In this document: positions 10,831 through 22,794 of the stretch, in pieces
How the letters are laid out: each line of letters begins with the position of its first letter
Position numbering within the stretch: position 1 is the first letter of the stretch
The notes under the pieces: generated by a model
The model's database searches: none
Seen by the model: the letters and a program-made list of their open reading frames with translations, nothing else
Told to the model about the DNA's origin: nothing
Source: Ailurus styani
Lineage: Eukaryota; Chordata; Mammalia; Carnivora; Ailuridae
Assembly (NCBI GenBank): GCA_002007465.1
Contig: LNAC01000065.1
Location: forward strand, 767,929-831,928
DNA length: 64,000 nucleotides
Direction of reading: 5' to 3'
Made by a program: the position numbers and the translations under genes

Positions 10831-12704
10831 GCATGAGAGCCAGGAGAGAATTGTCACAGGCAGGCAGGCATGGCAATTTCTCAGTCCTCAGGGACCCCGT
10901 CTCCTTCTGTCTTTCTGTTCCCTTATCCTTGGTGCCAGCCTTCCATTTTCAGACCTGTTCTATGATCCAAGAGGACACCGGAGCTCCAGACATCTTGGTC
11001 ACAGTGTAGGCAGGGAGCTAGGAATGAGACAAGGGCAATGGGGTACCCCAAAGCTGCCTGTCCCCTGACAAGGAGCACCCAGAAGGCCCATCAGACAACT
11101 TCTTCCATCTCACTGGCTGTCCCCATCTGGGGGCATATAAGGAGGCTGGGAAATGTAGTCATCCAGCTGTGTGCCTCGTTCTTCAGAATAAAATCAGAGT
11201 TCTGAGAGCAAGGAGAGGAGAAGTGACCTCAGGGTGGCGGTTAGCAATTTCATTTGCTCCTGCTGCTGCCAGGGATTTTGACTGTAGAGACACACACACA
11301 CACACACACCCCGGGCTTAAGGAGCTTCATAACCACAAAGTCTAAGACACCATGGTTATGCTGCTTCGTGTCCACTTGTGTGGTGACCTTAACCTCTAGG
11401 ACCCTCATGTTCCTCATCTGTACAATGGGGATACATACGGTACTTAGCTCCTCGAGTAGCTGTGAGGCTTAAACTGTTTGTGAAGGCCTTACCAAAGCCC
11501 CTAGGACAGTCCAACCCTCCCCTCCTCCCACACATGCCCAGTCAGTCACACACGGAGCAGTAGCACAAGGGGGGGAAGCTCCGTGAGAAAGCCTCCAGTC
11601 ACACACTTCGCTTCAGACATCAGCTTGGTCAGCAGAGGACCCAGGTCTCAGGAAAACACTCGCCTCACACCTGCCAGCTCTTGGCCAGTTGCTCTGCGGG
11701 AAGGATGCGAAGACAGCTGGGCTGGGTTTTTCTGGGCTTTTCTCCATGGTCCTTTCCGGCAGGGCCAGCCAGAGGCCAAAATCTTGAACACGGTGAGGGT
11801 TGCTTTGCAGCATCTGTCTCCCCTGGCTGCTCCAGAAAAGATCTGACCAGTGATTATGGGAACTGCTTGTCTGCTTCACTTCCACAGGGAAGGGCTTTTA
11901 AAATGATTGTGTTCTTTGAAGCACCATTTACCATCAAAGGAACAAAGGCTCTTTGGAGAGATGAATGACTCCAGGGCTGTGGCTCTGGATATGGGCAAGA
12001 TAAGCTTGGGACATCTTGTGCCAGAAAGCAAGGAAGCCATCGGGGCTACGAGGACCTGTGGAAAGGAAATGGAGGTCAATTTGAAGGACTCGCTGTGGCC
12101 AAAGAGGAGGCCATTTGAGCATCCAACAGAATAATGATTACAATTCATTGACATATCATATATACTTTAAATCCTCTTTAAATGAAACTCATCAAAAACT
12201 TATGGTGGGTTTTTGTGTGTTTGTTTGGTAGGGAATAAATCATTATTCTGAAAATAGGTAGATAAAAGGAGAGAGATAACCATTTATCCTGTCTTTACCA
12301 GATGGACTACAATCCAAAGTGATCAAAGAGTTGACGGAGAAAAGTTTATCTTTATGGAAGAATCTTGGCTAATAAAAGCAAAGAAACACGACTGAATTAG
12401 AAAACTGCCATTTTCCAGCCCAGATTGGGATTATGGATCTAAACCACAGTCATCAATGCGACTAAAACTATAAAGTGGATAAATCAGATTGATACCTGAA
12501 CCCCCAGATCAGTTTACCATTGACCAATGTACAGTACCCATATGTGATGTGCCTCCAGGCAGGGGCTGTAGCAAACACACAGCACCTCTCAGAAGTATTC
12601 TTGTCTCCCCAAAATTGACCCTGAAGGAAGCCACACCTCCACATCTTCCAGCTACTCGACAGAAAAATACAACAGCTGGAGGAATGTATTAAGAAACACC
12701 ATGA
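10831..12704. other. Intergenic DNA with (CA)n and MIR
   Basis: No gene is recognised. A (CA)n run lies at 11290-11309 and a reverse MIR at about 11370-11490. The block may include part of an LTR beyond 10830. Confidence 0.5.
11370..11490 (-). repeat. MIR fragment
   Basis: The words gttcctcatctgtacaatgg and gtagctgtgaggcttaaact fit the reverse MIR. Confidence 0.7.
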
Positions 12705-12934
12705 GGGGTGCCTGGAGGGCTCAGTCAGTGAAGCGTCTGACTTTGGCTCAGGTGGTGATCTCGGGGTCCTGGGATCTGCCCAGTGTCCACCCACATCGGG
12801 CTTGGGCTTGGTGCTCAGCAGGGAGTCTGCTTGAGATTTTCTCTCTCCCTCTCCCCATCCCCCTCCTCGTTCTCTCATTCTCTCTCTCAACTAAATAATA
12901 AAATCTTTAAAAAACAACCAAAAAAAAAAAAAAC
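12705..12934 (+). mobile_element. SINEC, older subfamily
   Basis: The head ggggtgcctggagggctcag and 'cttgagattttctctctccc' mark an older SINEC type. An A-rich tail ends at about 12934, directly followed by a second copy. Confidence 0.88.
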
Positions 12935-12935
12935 G

Positions 12936-13117
12936 AGGACATCTGGGTGGCTCAGTTGGTTAAGCGGCTGCCTTCAGCTCTGGTCATGATCCTGGGGTCC
13001 TGAGATCAAGCTCTGCGTTGGGCTTCCTGCTCAGTGGGGGAGTCTGCTTCTCCCTCTCCTCTGCCCCTCACCCCTGCTTATGCATGCTCTCTCTCAAATA
13101 GATAAATAAAATCTTAA
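12936..13117 (+). mobile_element. SINEC, second of tandem pair
   Basis: A younger copy begins within a few bases of the first copy's tail, so it inserted into the older SINE's A-rich tail. Its own tail grew into the adjoining purine microsatellite. Confidence 0.88.
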
Positions 13118-13229
13118 AAAAAGAAAGAAAGAGAGAGAAAGAGAAAGAAAGAAGTAAGAAAGGAAGGGAGGGAGGGAGGGAGGGAGGAAGGAAGGAAGGA
13201 AGGAAGGAAGGAAGGAAGAGAAAGAAAGG
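13118..13229 (+). repeat. (GAAA)n/(GGAA)n microsatellite
   Basis: A purine-only run of GAAA, GGGA and GGAA units extends the SINE tail. Confidence 0.95.
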
Positions 13230-13239
13230 CTGTGAGACT

Positions 13240-15850
13240 ATAATCTGCCAAAACCAGAATGTTGGAAATTCTATAGGATAAATGACTCTCCAGTAAATGA
13301 TGTGGGGTAAAGAATGAAAGAACATATTATTGTAGATTAAAATATAATTAAAAGACATTAAGAGATGTAAGCCATATGCAAAAGGAACATAACTGGATTG
13401 TGATTTGGACAAACCAACTATACAAAGACATTTGAATACAACTGAAGGAACAGGAACTTGGATTGGGTGTCAGATGATGCTAAGAAATTACTATAATTTT
13501 TGTGCATGTGATAATGGTATTGTGGTAATGTTTTTAAAACTTCTTACCTGAGGGTAAACTGATAAGATGTCTAGAATTTAATTTAGAATGATGGGGGGTA
13601 GGGGAAAAGTGAGTGGACAGAGATAGGACAGAGGAAAGAAGAATGGCCAGAACTCAGTCACACGCCCTGCTCACTGCAAGGGAGGCTGGGAAGTATATCT
13701 TCCCAACTGCCGGTCGTGAGCCCGCTGGGGCCGTCCAGTGACGACAGATGACAATGGGTTATGACTGAGGAGTATAATTAGCCCTACCATCTGTACTTGA
13801 GGTTAAAAAAAAGAGAAAGACAGCTAAGGAAGTAACAGGGGAAAAAAGCAGGAAAAGAAAACCAATGGGCTTGGTCAAAATTGCTGTTGCTTTGCTCACA
13901 TCCCTGAAGGGCTTTAGGCAGTAACTCAGAGGACCCTCGGCCTGGGTCTCGCTCATCTGCTGCTCCTACTCTGTCTGGTTCAGTCTCAGAAAGGCTCTTC
14001 TTTACAGATGCCCATAACCTCTTGAGGCCAACTACCCACCCATCCCTCTGCCATTCCAGTGGAGAGAGGGCTCTGCTTGTCCACGAGGCCAACAGAAACC
14101 CCCTGGATCAAATCTCCTTGGCTGACTTGGGTCTCCTGCATACCCTAGAGCCAGTCACTGCATCCTCTGGACCAAATACGGAGAGGGGCCTAGCTAGACG
14201 AGGGGCGCATCCTGGGAGCCTAGCAGCCTCCCCCAGATCACCGTAGACTGCAAGTGGGCGAGGGGCAATTGGGTTGCTATTGCCAGAGGGGGACATGATT
14301 CTTGGCAGAGAAGGCACACAGATATCCCTTCATCCCTTCCCCATCTCCAGCCCCCATGCCTCACCTGCAAAGTGGAGCTGATGCGGCCCACCTGAGCAGT
14401 CAGCGAGGTCTGCAAAGTCCCGACACTCAGTAACCGGACAAACGCAATTGTTCTCCGCACTCTGAGGGGTCTATTTCTACTCCTTTCCGTGGAGACGGAG
14501 TGACGGGCACCCCTTGAGCCAACATGTGTGTGCTGTATGACAGCCACCTCATGTCCCTTCATGTACCATCCTTCTGGGTGGTATTAGGGAGCCCTAGAAT
14601 TTTGCCTAGAATTGGCAATACCCCTGGGGAGGAGTACCTCGCAGTGAGGGGTTGGGCCACTTCTAGATATTTGCAAGATCTGTTGAATGGAGCCCTCCAT
14701 TGTTCAGACTGGTCGTGCTTCAGCGCAACCGTGTGTGGTCCCAAATGCTCTCCTCTTAAAAAGCAATTGTTTTAAACATCTGAAAACACACTTTTTTGTG
14801 ATACTAATGTCTCTAAGTCAAGCCATTTGGCAGCTTGGTTCATTTGTCCCCCTTGGGAATTCTGATGTTTCCTGGGTTTTTCGAACACAGGTTAAGGAAT
14901 TTTTAGTGTTTTGTCTTTGTGATCTTGGACAGAAGCCCTGTGCAGGCGGCCAAGAGTGCAATATTTACCATATAGAAGGAATCGGTGAAGAAGATCAAAA
15001 AGACAGGCTTTGGAAACAGACGGCTTGGTTCAACTCTGAGTTGTGTGACCTCCGACAAGCATCTCTTAGACCCAGTTTCCTCACCTCTAAAACAGGACTT
15101 AGAATTTGGCTGTGAAATTGCAATGAGGAAACTGGTTCGTTCCAGTTCACACAGGGAAGAGCAAAAGACACCCCCCACCCCCTCCTCCCTGCTGTGTCAA
15201 GCCAGTCTGAGGTCCAGGCCCTGGGTGGAGACCGCCCTGGTGCCTTTGCATCCATTGTGTGATAATCCCCCCACCCCCCACCGTGCCTTTTCGCCATCTG
15301 TCTGGCCAGGGCTGCTGCCTGCCATCTGAGCCCAGCCTGCTCCCTTCCCTCCTCCCCACCACTCCGGCCTTGGGGCGGCCCCAGGCCTCCCTCAGAACAA
15401 TGCGGGGACGCCTTCTGGGGCCCAGGTCAGGCCCCTGCTTTGTGTCTGCCTGGCGGCCTCTTTCCCACCCAGCCCAGCCCAGATGGGCCCGTGGCTAGGC
15501 CCCTGTGGAGGATGTTGAAGGGAGGCCGTAGGGACAGGACTGCGGGGGACAGACAACAGGATGGCCAGGGATATGCAGCCTCCTAATCTCACCTGCCGTT
15601 CATACCAGCCTTGGCACGGTTTCCTCAACAGGGAGAGCTCTGAGTTTGGGTGTGGACCGACTGGCCCCAAAGGCACAAGTGTACCTGGATTTAGGAGAAC
15701 TTTACGCAAAGTTAATTCTGTCTCCTGTGAACTATTCTTCTTCTTCCTCCTTTTTGGACATCAGTCCGTGTAATACACTTAGGTGGCATTTATTAATCAA
15801 GTTCTCTCTTTTATAGAATTTTCTTGCCATGACTCTGTGGATTTCTTCCT
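13240..15850. other. Intergenic DNA; old repeat trace then unique sequence
   Basis: At 13240-13570 the wording (gataatggtattgtggtaat) resembles the 3' part of an old interspersed repeat, family not assigned. The rest to 15850 is unique, with a reverse MIR at about 15005-15130. GC rises at 15.15-15.55 kb without island density. No exon is recognised. Confidence 0.45.
15005..15130 (-). repeat. MIR fragment
   Basis: gacctccgacaagcatctct and gtttcctcacctctaaaaca match the reverse MIR core. Confidence 0.65.
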
Positions 15851-16202
15851 TTTTCCTCAGCTTTACTGAGATATTGACATGAAACCTACATCAAGTTTCA
15901 GGTGTACAATGTGATGATTTTATACACAGACATATTCAAAATGATTAACACCTTCTTCCTTTCACATGATTGCCATTTTTTGTGGGGGGGTGGTGATAAC
16001 ATTTAAAATCTACTCCTTTAACAACCATCAATGACACTATACGTCACAGTTAATTACAGCCACCATGCCGTTTCTTAGCTCCCCAGAACTTACTTATCTT
16101 ATACCTGGGAGTTTGTACCCTTTGACCAACATATCCCCACTTCCCCCACCCTAGCCCCTGGTCACTTCTGTTCTATTCCCTATTTTTGTGAGTTCAGTTT
16201 TT

Positions 16203-16420
16203 AAAAAAAAATAATTATTTTTTTTTAAGATTTTATTTATTTATTTGACACAGAGAGAGAGAGAGATCACAAGTAGGCAGAGAGGCAGGCAGAGAGAGGA
16301 GGAAGCAGGCTCCCCGCTGAGCAGAGAGCCCAATGCGGGGGCTCGATTCCAGGACCCTGAGATCATGACCTGAGCCGAAGGCAGAGGCTTTAACCCACTG
16401 AGCCACCCAGGCGCCCCCAA
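16203..16420 (-). mobile_element. SINEC
   Basis: A full reverse copy ends in gccacccaggcgccccc, inside the nested L1s. Confidence 0.9.
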
Positions 16421-16448
16421 ATTTTTTTATTTTTAATTTTAATTTGAT

Positions 16449-16518
16449 TTTTTTTTTAAGATTTTATTTATTTATTTCACAGAGGGAGAGAGATCACAAG
16501 GAGGCAGAGAGGCAGGCA
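16449..16518 (-). mobile_element. SINEC tail-side fragment
   Basis: Only the T-rich start and the gagagagatcacaaggaggc part remain; the copy breaks off at ggcaggca, where the duplicated L1 text begins. Confidence 0.85.
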
Positions 16519-16554
16519 TCCCTATTTTTGTGAGTTCAGTTTTTAAAAAAAAAT

Positions 16555-16650
16555 TTATTTTTTTTTTAAGATTTTATTTATTTATTTGACAGAGAGAGAG
16601 AGAGAGAAAAGCAGAGGCTTTAACCCACGAGCCACCCAGGCGCCCCCAAA
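16555..16650 (-). mobile_element. SINEC with internal deletion
   Basis: The copy passes directly from the gagagagagagag run to agcagaggctttaaccca, lacking about 120 internal bases. Confidence 0.85.
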
Positions 16651-17469
16651 TTTTTTTATTTTTAATTTTAATTTGATTTTTAATCAGTGTAATAAACATA
16701 CAGTGTTATTAGTTTCAGGTGTACAATCTAGTGATTTAACAATTCCATCCATGACTCAGTGCTCATCATCGTAAGTGTACTCTTAATCCCCTTCACCTAT
16801 TTCACTCATTCCCCAGCCACCTCCCCACAGTTCAGCTTTTTTACATTCTACGTAGAAATGAGATCATACAGAATTCGTCTTTCTCTATCTGACTTGATAC
16901 TCAGCATAATGATCTCAAGGTTCACCCATGTTGCAAATGACAGGATTTCCTTCTTCGGCTGAATAGTATTCCGCTGTGTGTAGACACACCACATGTTCTT
17001 CATTCACCTGTCGATGGACACTTAGGTTGTTTCCATGTCTCATAGATAATGCTGCAATGAACATGGGGGTGCAGATATCTTTGAGATAGTGTTTTCTTTT
17101 CCTTTGGATAAATGCCCAGAAATGGAATTGCTGGATTGTATGGTAGGTCTATTGTTAACTTTTTGAGGAAACTCCATGCTGTTTTCCATAGTGCCTGCAC
17201 CAATTTGCATTACCCACATTGCACCAGGGTTCACTTCTGAGGATTTTTTTTCCAAGTTAGACTCAAGCATGGGGAGGACTCACAGACTGGGGGTGTATAA
17301 TCATACATAGAGGAGGGGAAGCAGGAGAAATGGAGGAGAAGAATAGTTTCAAATAATTGGCGAGAAATAGTTCCTTTTGTATTTACATACATAATATGAG
17401 GCTTTGAATATTTAGGTTTTACTATATCAAAATAAAATGGGTAAGGAAAGATATTTGAAAACAAAAATC

Positions 17470-17678
17470 GGGCGCCTGGGTGGCTCAGTGGGTTAAAGCC
17501 TCTGCTTTCAGCTCAGGTCATGATCTCAGCGTGCTGGGATCGAGGCCTGCATCGGGCTCTCTGCTCAGCAGGGAGTCTGCTTCCTCCTCTCTCTCTGCCT
17601 GCCTCTCTGCCTACTTGTAATCTCTCTCTCTGTGTCAAATAAATAAATAAATAAATAAATAAAATCTTTAAAAAAAAA
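17470..17678 (+). mobile_element. SINEC (young), TSD
   Basis: A full-length copy with an (AAAT)n tail has a perfect 14-base TSD (tgaaaacaaaaatc) at 17456-17469 and 17679-17692. Confidence 0.95.
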
Positions 17679-17769
17679 TGAAAACAAAAATCACCAACAG
17701 GCAGAGCTGTCTTCACAGCTAAAGAAATCAAATGAGTACCTTGTAGAAGAATCTTACCTTTCTTATGCA

Positions 17770-17920
17770 TCTGATCATCATTAATAACCCTGTGAGGCAG
17801 GAAATATTATCACAGCAAGGCCCTGGAAATGGAAGCTCAGAGAGGGCAAGTGATTTGACTAAGGTCACACAGCTGGCAAGTGGCAGAGGCCAACTCACCA
17901 GTCTCCTATGAGACCTCCAG
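17770..17920 (+). repeat. MIR
   Basis: ccctgtgaggcaggaaatat and ggtcacacagctggcaagtg are the MIR core and right half. Confidence 0.8.
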
Positions 17921-18458
17921 TGTCCTGCTCTGAAGGGCAGCGGGGAAGGCTGTCTGGGCCTGAGTCTCCTTCCCTGTGAAGTGAGGCTACTTCTCATCCC
18001 GCTGCACAGGTGGCCCTAAACCTTCAGTGAGAGACTAGGTAGAGACGAGCTGCTCAAAGTGCAAAGAGGAGCTGTTCTCTGTACAGGGGCTACATTTATG
18101 TAGCGGCAGCCCGGGAGCCCTGTTACTTGTTTTAACTGGTGCACGGGCATTCCTGGCGTGGCCCACCCGGGCTCCAGGCTCTCCCACACGAAGAAGGGGA
18201 GAAATGTGACCAAATGCGACCGCTCTGGATGAGTACAGGTGGCTGACCGTTATGGCTCTGCAGAGGAGGAAGAAGAAGGGGTGAGAGGAGTTGGCCAATG
18301 TGTTCACAGACAAGGGCTAGAGAGCTGTCGGGCACCCCGAGACAGAGCCAGGGAGGAGGCCTGAGCGAGGAAGGGGAGACAGACACGCGGGACAGACAGC
18401 CAGACACAGCAGAGACGCTTTCTCAGCATCTTGGCCTTCCCACAGCTCTGGATGCCCC

Positions 18459-18493
18459 ACATCACACACTCACACACACACACACACACACAT
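18459..18493 (+). repeat. (CA)n microsatellite
   Basis: A slightly interrupted CA run. Confidence 0.9.
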
Positions 18494-18592
18494 ACCACAT
18501 CACGGGGTGCTCCCACCTGGCCTATGGCCCACTGCTCTTCCCAGCCCACACCCCCCTCCCCCAGAACAGGGAGGGTCCAAATAAAACAATTT

Positions 18593-18780
18593 TTTTAAAA
18601 AAGATTTTTTATTTATTTGACAGAGAGAGATCACAAGTAGGCAGAGAGGCAGGCAGAGAGAGGAGGAAGCAGGCTCCCTGCTGAGCAGAGAGCCCAATGC
18701 GGGCCTCGATCCCAGGACCCTGAGATCATGACCTGAGCTGAAGGCAGAGGCTTTAACCCACTGACCCACCCAGGTGCCCC
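18593..18780 (-). mobile_element. SINEC, TSD
   Basis: A reverse full copy has a 14-base TSD (aaataaaacaattt) at 18579-18592 and 18781-18794. Confidence 0.94.
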
Positions 18781-18829
18781 AAATAAAACAATTTATAGCA
18801 AGTGTTTTTCCGGTCTGGGATCCCATCCA

Positions 18830-19790
18830 GGGTCCTGGGTTACACTGAGTTATCAGGCCTCCGTAGCTCTGTCATCTCCTTTAATCCGGAACGATCCCGC
18901 ACCCTTTCTTTTTCTTTCCTAACTCTGACATGTTGGAGAGTACAGTCAGTTTTGTAGAATGTCCCTCAGTTTGGGTCAGATATTTCCTCATTTTCTGCCT
19001 TAGATTGTGTGTTCTGGCCAGAATGCCACCGAAGTGATGTTGCGTTCTTCTCAGTACAACATATCGAGGCAATGGAGTCAATTCGTCCCATCACTGGTGG
19101 CGTTGACGTTGGTCAGTTTATGAAAATGGTGCCTGACAAGTTTCTATCTTCCACTTCTAATTAATAATTATTTTTGTGGAGAGATCTGTTGAGACTGTAA
19201 ATATATTGTTCCCCAATAGACTTCCAGCCACATGTTTTTGTAATCCTTGAAGACTCTTGCCTGGCTTCCTTATAGGATGGTGGTTTTCCTCTGCATTTAT
19301 GCTGTGTGTTGGCATTCTACAGTAAGGAAGAGCTGTCCTTTGGGTATGGATGTACACATTTGTACGGACTTATGGATTCTCATGATACTCAACTGATTAT
19401 AACCCATTATGGGCATCTATTTGAATACTTTGTGCCTTCAGGTGTTTCCTGTGTACTTTTGATATAGTCCTAGTATTTCTTATTCAGTCACAGTCCGATG
19501 TTCCAGACTCATCTTGTACTTTCCCTGCCCCCATCCTCAAATCAGCCATTTCTTCAAGGGTCTCTCATTCCTTTTAGCAAAGAATGCTTTTTAGGAACCA
19601 AAAATTTTACATGTTAGAGTGAGCTCATTGCCAGCTGCCTTGGTGTCTCTAGGCCCTTTCCATGGTGAAGCTAGAAACTCTGGTGTCTCTAATTCTAAGC
19701 TAATTCTGTAGGGATTGCCTGCTTTGCCCCATCTCATGGTTGTCTCTCCTTTCTTGCAAGGTCAGAACTCTGATTCCTGACGTAAGTACA
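18830..19790 (-). mobile_element. L1M-class 3' UTR fragment
   Basis: Ordered phrases (tagaatgtccctcagtttgg; accgaagtgatgttgcgttc; ttggcattctacagtaagga; catcttgtactttccctgcc) follow an old L1 3' UTR in reverse. It has no coding content. Confidence 0.65.
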
Positions 19791-20546
19791 TCCCTTTATT
19801 TGTTCAGACCTAAAAGCATAGAAAATAGTTCCAGAATTCTTATGCTACTACAGAAAACCAGATCTATTAAGTAAAATATGAGACTTCTGTATTTACTTAT
19901 GCAGTTGCCAGGAGTGGCTGAAACCTGTCAGGATTTGTCCCTGAGGCTGGGTACATTACTGAATGTACCACTGAATGGTACATTAAATGTACCACATGTG
20001 CCACGTGACCACTGTTCTGGTCACATAGAAAGGCTGGGGAAGGCATTTTGGTGGGCAACTGATAATAATTGCTGGCAGTCACTCAGGGTGCTATCTGGTG
20101 AACACTGTGGGAAGGGAGTGAGGTGGGCAGAGGAGACTGGACTGTCAAAGTCCAGGGAAGAAATGCTAAAGGCCCAAACCAGGGAAGCCTACTAGGGGCA
20201 TGTTACCCATGAAATCCGCTGAGGCCTTCTAGAATCTTACATACTCTAGTCTGTACCAGCTCCCTGGATAATGCATTTCAAATGTGCTTGCTCCAGTGTC
20301 AAGAGAATACTAGCCTTGTGACCCTGGACAAGTTCTTAACCTCCCTGAGCCTCACACAGATTACTTTGGCTCTCGGAGAAAGGGTGTGAGCCTGTCCATG
20401 TCCATGATGTTGCTCAGAGAATGTTTCCAAATTTACTTCTAATCAACGGTTTGGGCCAATCGCATGCTTTTCTTTAATTGGCAATTACATAATTCCTTTT
20501 AACACTACAGGAATCCTGAAATCCTTTTAATAGATGGCATTGTAAT
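19791..20546. other. Intergenic DNA, no gene seen
   Basis: An imperfect local repeat of 'gaatgtaccactgaatggta' type occurs at 19958-20000. A weak MIR trace lies at 20295-20365. Nothing else is recognised. Confidence 0.45.
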
Positions 20547-20561
20547 TGCAGTTTTCATTTT

Positions 20562-20761
20562 TTTTTTTTTTAAAGATTTTATTTATTTATTTGACACAGA
20601 GATAGAGATCACAAGGAGGCAGAGAGGCAGGCAGAGAGAGAGAGGGGAAAGCAGGCTTTCCGCTGAGCGGAGAGCCCGATGCGGGCCTCGATCCCAGGAC
20701 CCTGAGATCATGACCTGAGCCGAAAGCAGAGGCTTCAACCCACTGAGCCACCCAGGCGCCC
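20562..20761 (-). mobile_element. SINEC, TSD
   Basis: A reverse full copy has a perfect 15-base TSD (tgcagttttcatttt) at 20547-20561 and 20762-20776. Confidence 0.95.
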
Positions 20762-20776
20762 TGCAGTTTTCATTTT

Positions 20777-22790
20777 AAACCACTTTATTTTCAGAGAGAA
20801 TGAGAGACTCTGTCAAGAACATAATAATTCAATGAAAAAGATGAAATACTTGACTACCACCCAGGTTAAGAGCTGACAAAAAAAAAAAAAAAGAACTCAA
20901 GTGGCAATATAGATTAGGTGGGGCGGAGTAGGTATCTTTCAGCTGTGTGGGCCCAATATATTCCAAGTTATTAATTCCCTGTGCGCTCGAGGCCAGCCAT
21001 CCTCAGTGGTGTCTTGACCTGTCTTCCACTCAGCAGCTCTCCATGTCAGTAGTGAAGGGTAGTGGCAACAATCAAGGCTTTGGAGGCAGCCAGACCTGTA
21101 TTCAAGTTCAGCTCTGTTGTTTATTGCTGTTTAATGCTGGGCTGTTAAATGTCAGAAATTCTGGCCACAGAAGATATTATACACCTTTGATAAGATAATG
21201 AGTGATGAAAGGCAAGCACATGGGCACTCAGTAAGTGAGAGTTCCCTTCTCCCTTGGCAACTTCTTTGGACTTACTTTTGTGGCCTAGCAAAGCCCAATT
21301 TATGCACCATGTCCCCTCTCAGCCTCCCAGGGGCCCCAACCCAGTGTACCAGCAGCCCACTCTGAGGGTGAGACCCAGAGAAACGAGAGCCCAGAGGATG
21401 CACGCATCTTCCAGTACCACACCCCATATTTCTGTCAGGACTCAGGAACCCTCAGTCACCTGTTTCTCTCTTTATAAAGAAAAGTTAATAATGTTTTTAA
21501 ACACCTACCTGGCACTCAGTCTCTGTATTGGTTTTTGTGGGTGATAGAAAGAAATGTAAGATGTGGTCCCTGTTTTCAAGGACCATCAAATCCCACTGAG
21601 GACCCAAAATAAGCACAATGCATAGCAGACAGACCTGGGTTCAAGTCCCAGCTTGTGACCCTGACCCTGAATGGTCATTTTACCTACTTCATACCTCACC
21701 TGGAAAACAGAGCCACCAGTCCCTACATCGTGAGGTTGTCCCCTGTTTTAGGATAGCTTCCCCATGTAGAAGCATAGTGTAGGCACATGGAAAATCTAAG
21801 TTTCTTTTTCCTCAAAGCACATTGTAATTAAATAATGTAACAGAAGATGTATTATGGGACAGCTTACAAATCATTGCCAAGTGAAATGTCCTGAAATAAG
21901 GGCTGTTAGAGTTCATTAAAGAGCAGAACCATTCTGGCTGAGGTAGGTGGGGTAGATTCTTGGGTGAAGAAGGAAAGAGATTGGCATTCTCCAAAGATGA
22001 GTTGATTTTCTCAGATGCATCATGGAAGCCATGTTTCCTGCACCAATGATAAGGAATAAGACTCGGGCCCCTGAGACAAAATGGTACCCTGGAGACTAGA
22101 GAAAGTCATTCATTTATCCACCTGATGTCACGCATTCTTTCAGGTAGGAGGGCATGTCCAGACTCTGTCATTCCATCTGGCTTGAAGCAGAAGCTTTCCT
22201 TTGGTACTTGCTTTTGTGCACAGAGTAACTTTCTAAGGTTTATGATGGAAAACCCTGGCTGAAACAGGGCCTTGCATGGTTAGCATGAGGATCCACCAGG
22301 AGAACACGCATAAATGCTCAGGACGGTGCTTCACGGGCAAGTGTTCAGCTGTGCAACAAACAGCCACATCTCAGAGACTTATAACAACAGCCATGTCCAA
22401 CTAATGTGTCTGCTCGTCTGTTGGTCTACTTAACGCTGTCTGTCATGACTCAGCTGTCCTCGACTTACCTCGAGCACCAGGCTTTCTCATTCTGGGACCC
22501 AGGGGGGAAGTAATGTCATCTGAGCCAATTGTTGTTAACATCCTCTTGTGTAAGCAAAGCTCCCTGTACATTTCTGTTCAAAGCCATACTTTGGTTAGGA
22601 GTGTTAGGCTGAGCACGTGCCCATCCATTAGCATTTCCTTTATTCTAGGCATAGATCTGTCCTCCACTTGGTTTGTCATTGCACAGTGGACTCTGATCAT
22701 GGCAGGAGGAGGGTCGACTGGTTCATAATGGGCTGCAAGGCCATTGAGACAAGTGGATGGTGAGAACTGGCAGTTTGAGGGCAAAGGATG
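20777..22790. other. Intergenic DNA with MIRs and possible old LTR
   Basis: Reverse MIR traces lie at about 21075-21240 and 21620-21800. At 22340-22730 the text resembles an old interspersed repeat that I cannot name. No exon is recognised. Confidence 0.45.
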
Positions 22791-22794
22791 TTCT

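Larger units (their letters stand above)
16177..16680. repeat. Local tandem duplication, period about 342 bases at left edge
   Basis: tccctatttttgtgagttca occurs at 16177 and again at 16519, each followed by A/T-rich text and a SINE. The right-hand words caggcgcccccaaattttt then ttttaattttaatttgattt occur near 16410-16450 and near 16640-16680. The second unit is shorter because its SINE is internally deleted. Confidence 0.85.
16421..16829 (-). mobile_element. Younger carnivore L1 3' end inserted in the older L1
   Basis: The text from the T/A-rich run through gtttcaggtgtacaatctag to ccacctccccacag is the reverse 3' UTR of a later L1. The host L1 resumes at 16830 with gttcagctttttt, matching gttcagttttt at 16192, so these words look like its TSD. 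Its T-rich tail was further disrupted by SINEs and a duplication. Confidence 0.6.
15855..17225 (-). mobile_element. Old LINE-1 (ORF2 C-terminus and 3' UTR), nested insertions
   Basis: On the minus strand the right part (16845-17225) encodes a decayed L1 ORF2 C-terminus; its residues [13 protein letters not shown] and KQPKCPS correspond to the well-known L1 tail region. The left part (15855-16200) is the 3' UTR, with ttcaggtgtacaatgtgatg. The element is interrupted at 16200-16830 by a younger L1 3' end and SINE material. Confidence 0.85.

Noticed and set aside
17000..17270. Minus-strand frames with clear protein homology
   Set aside because: They are the decayed C-terminus of L1 ORF2 and not a host gene.
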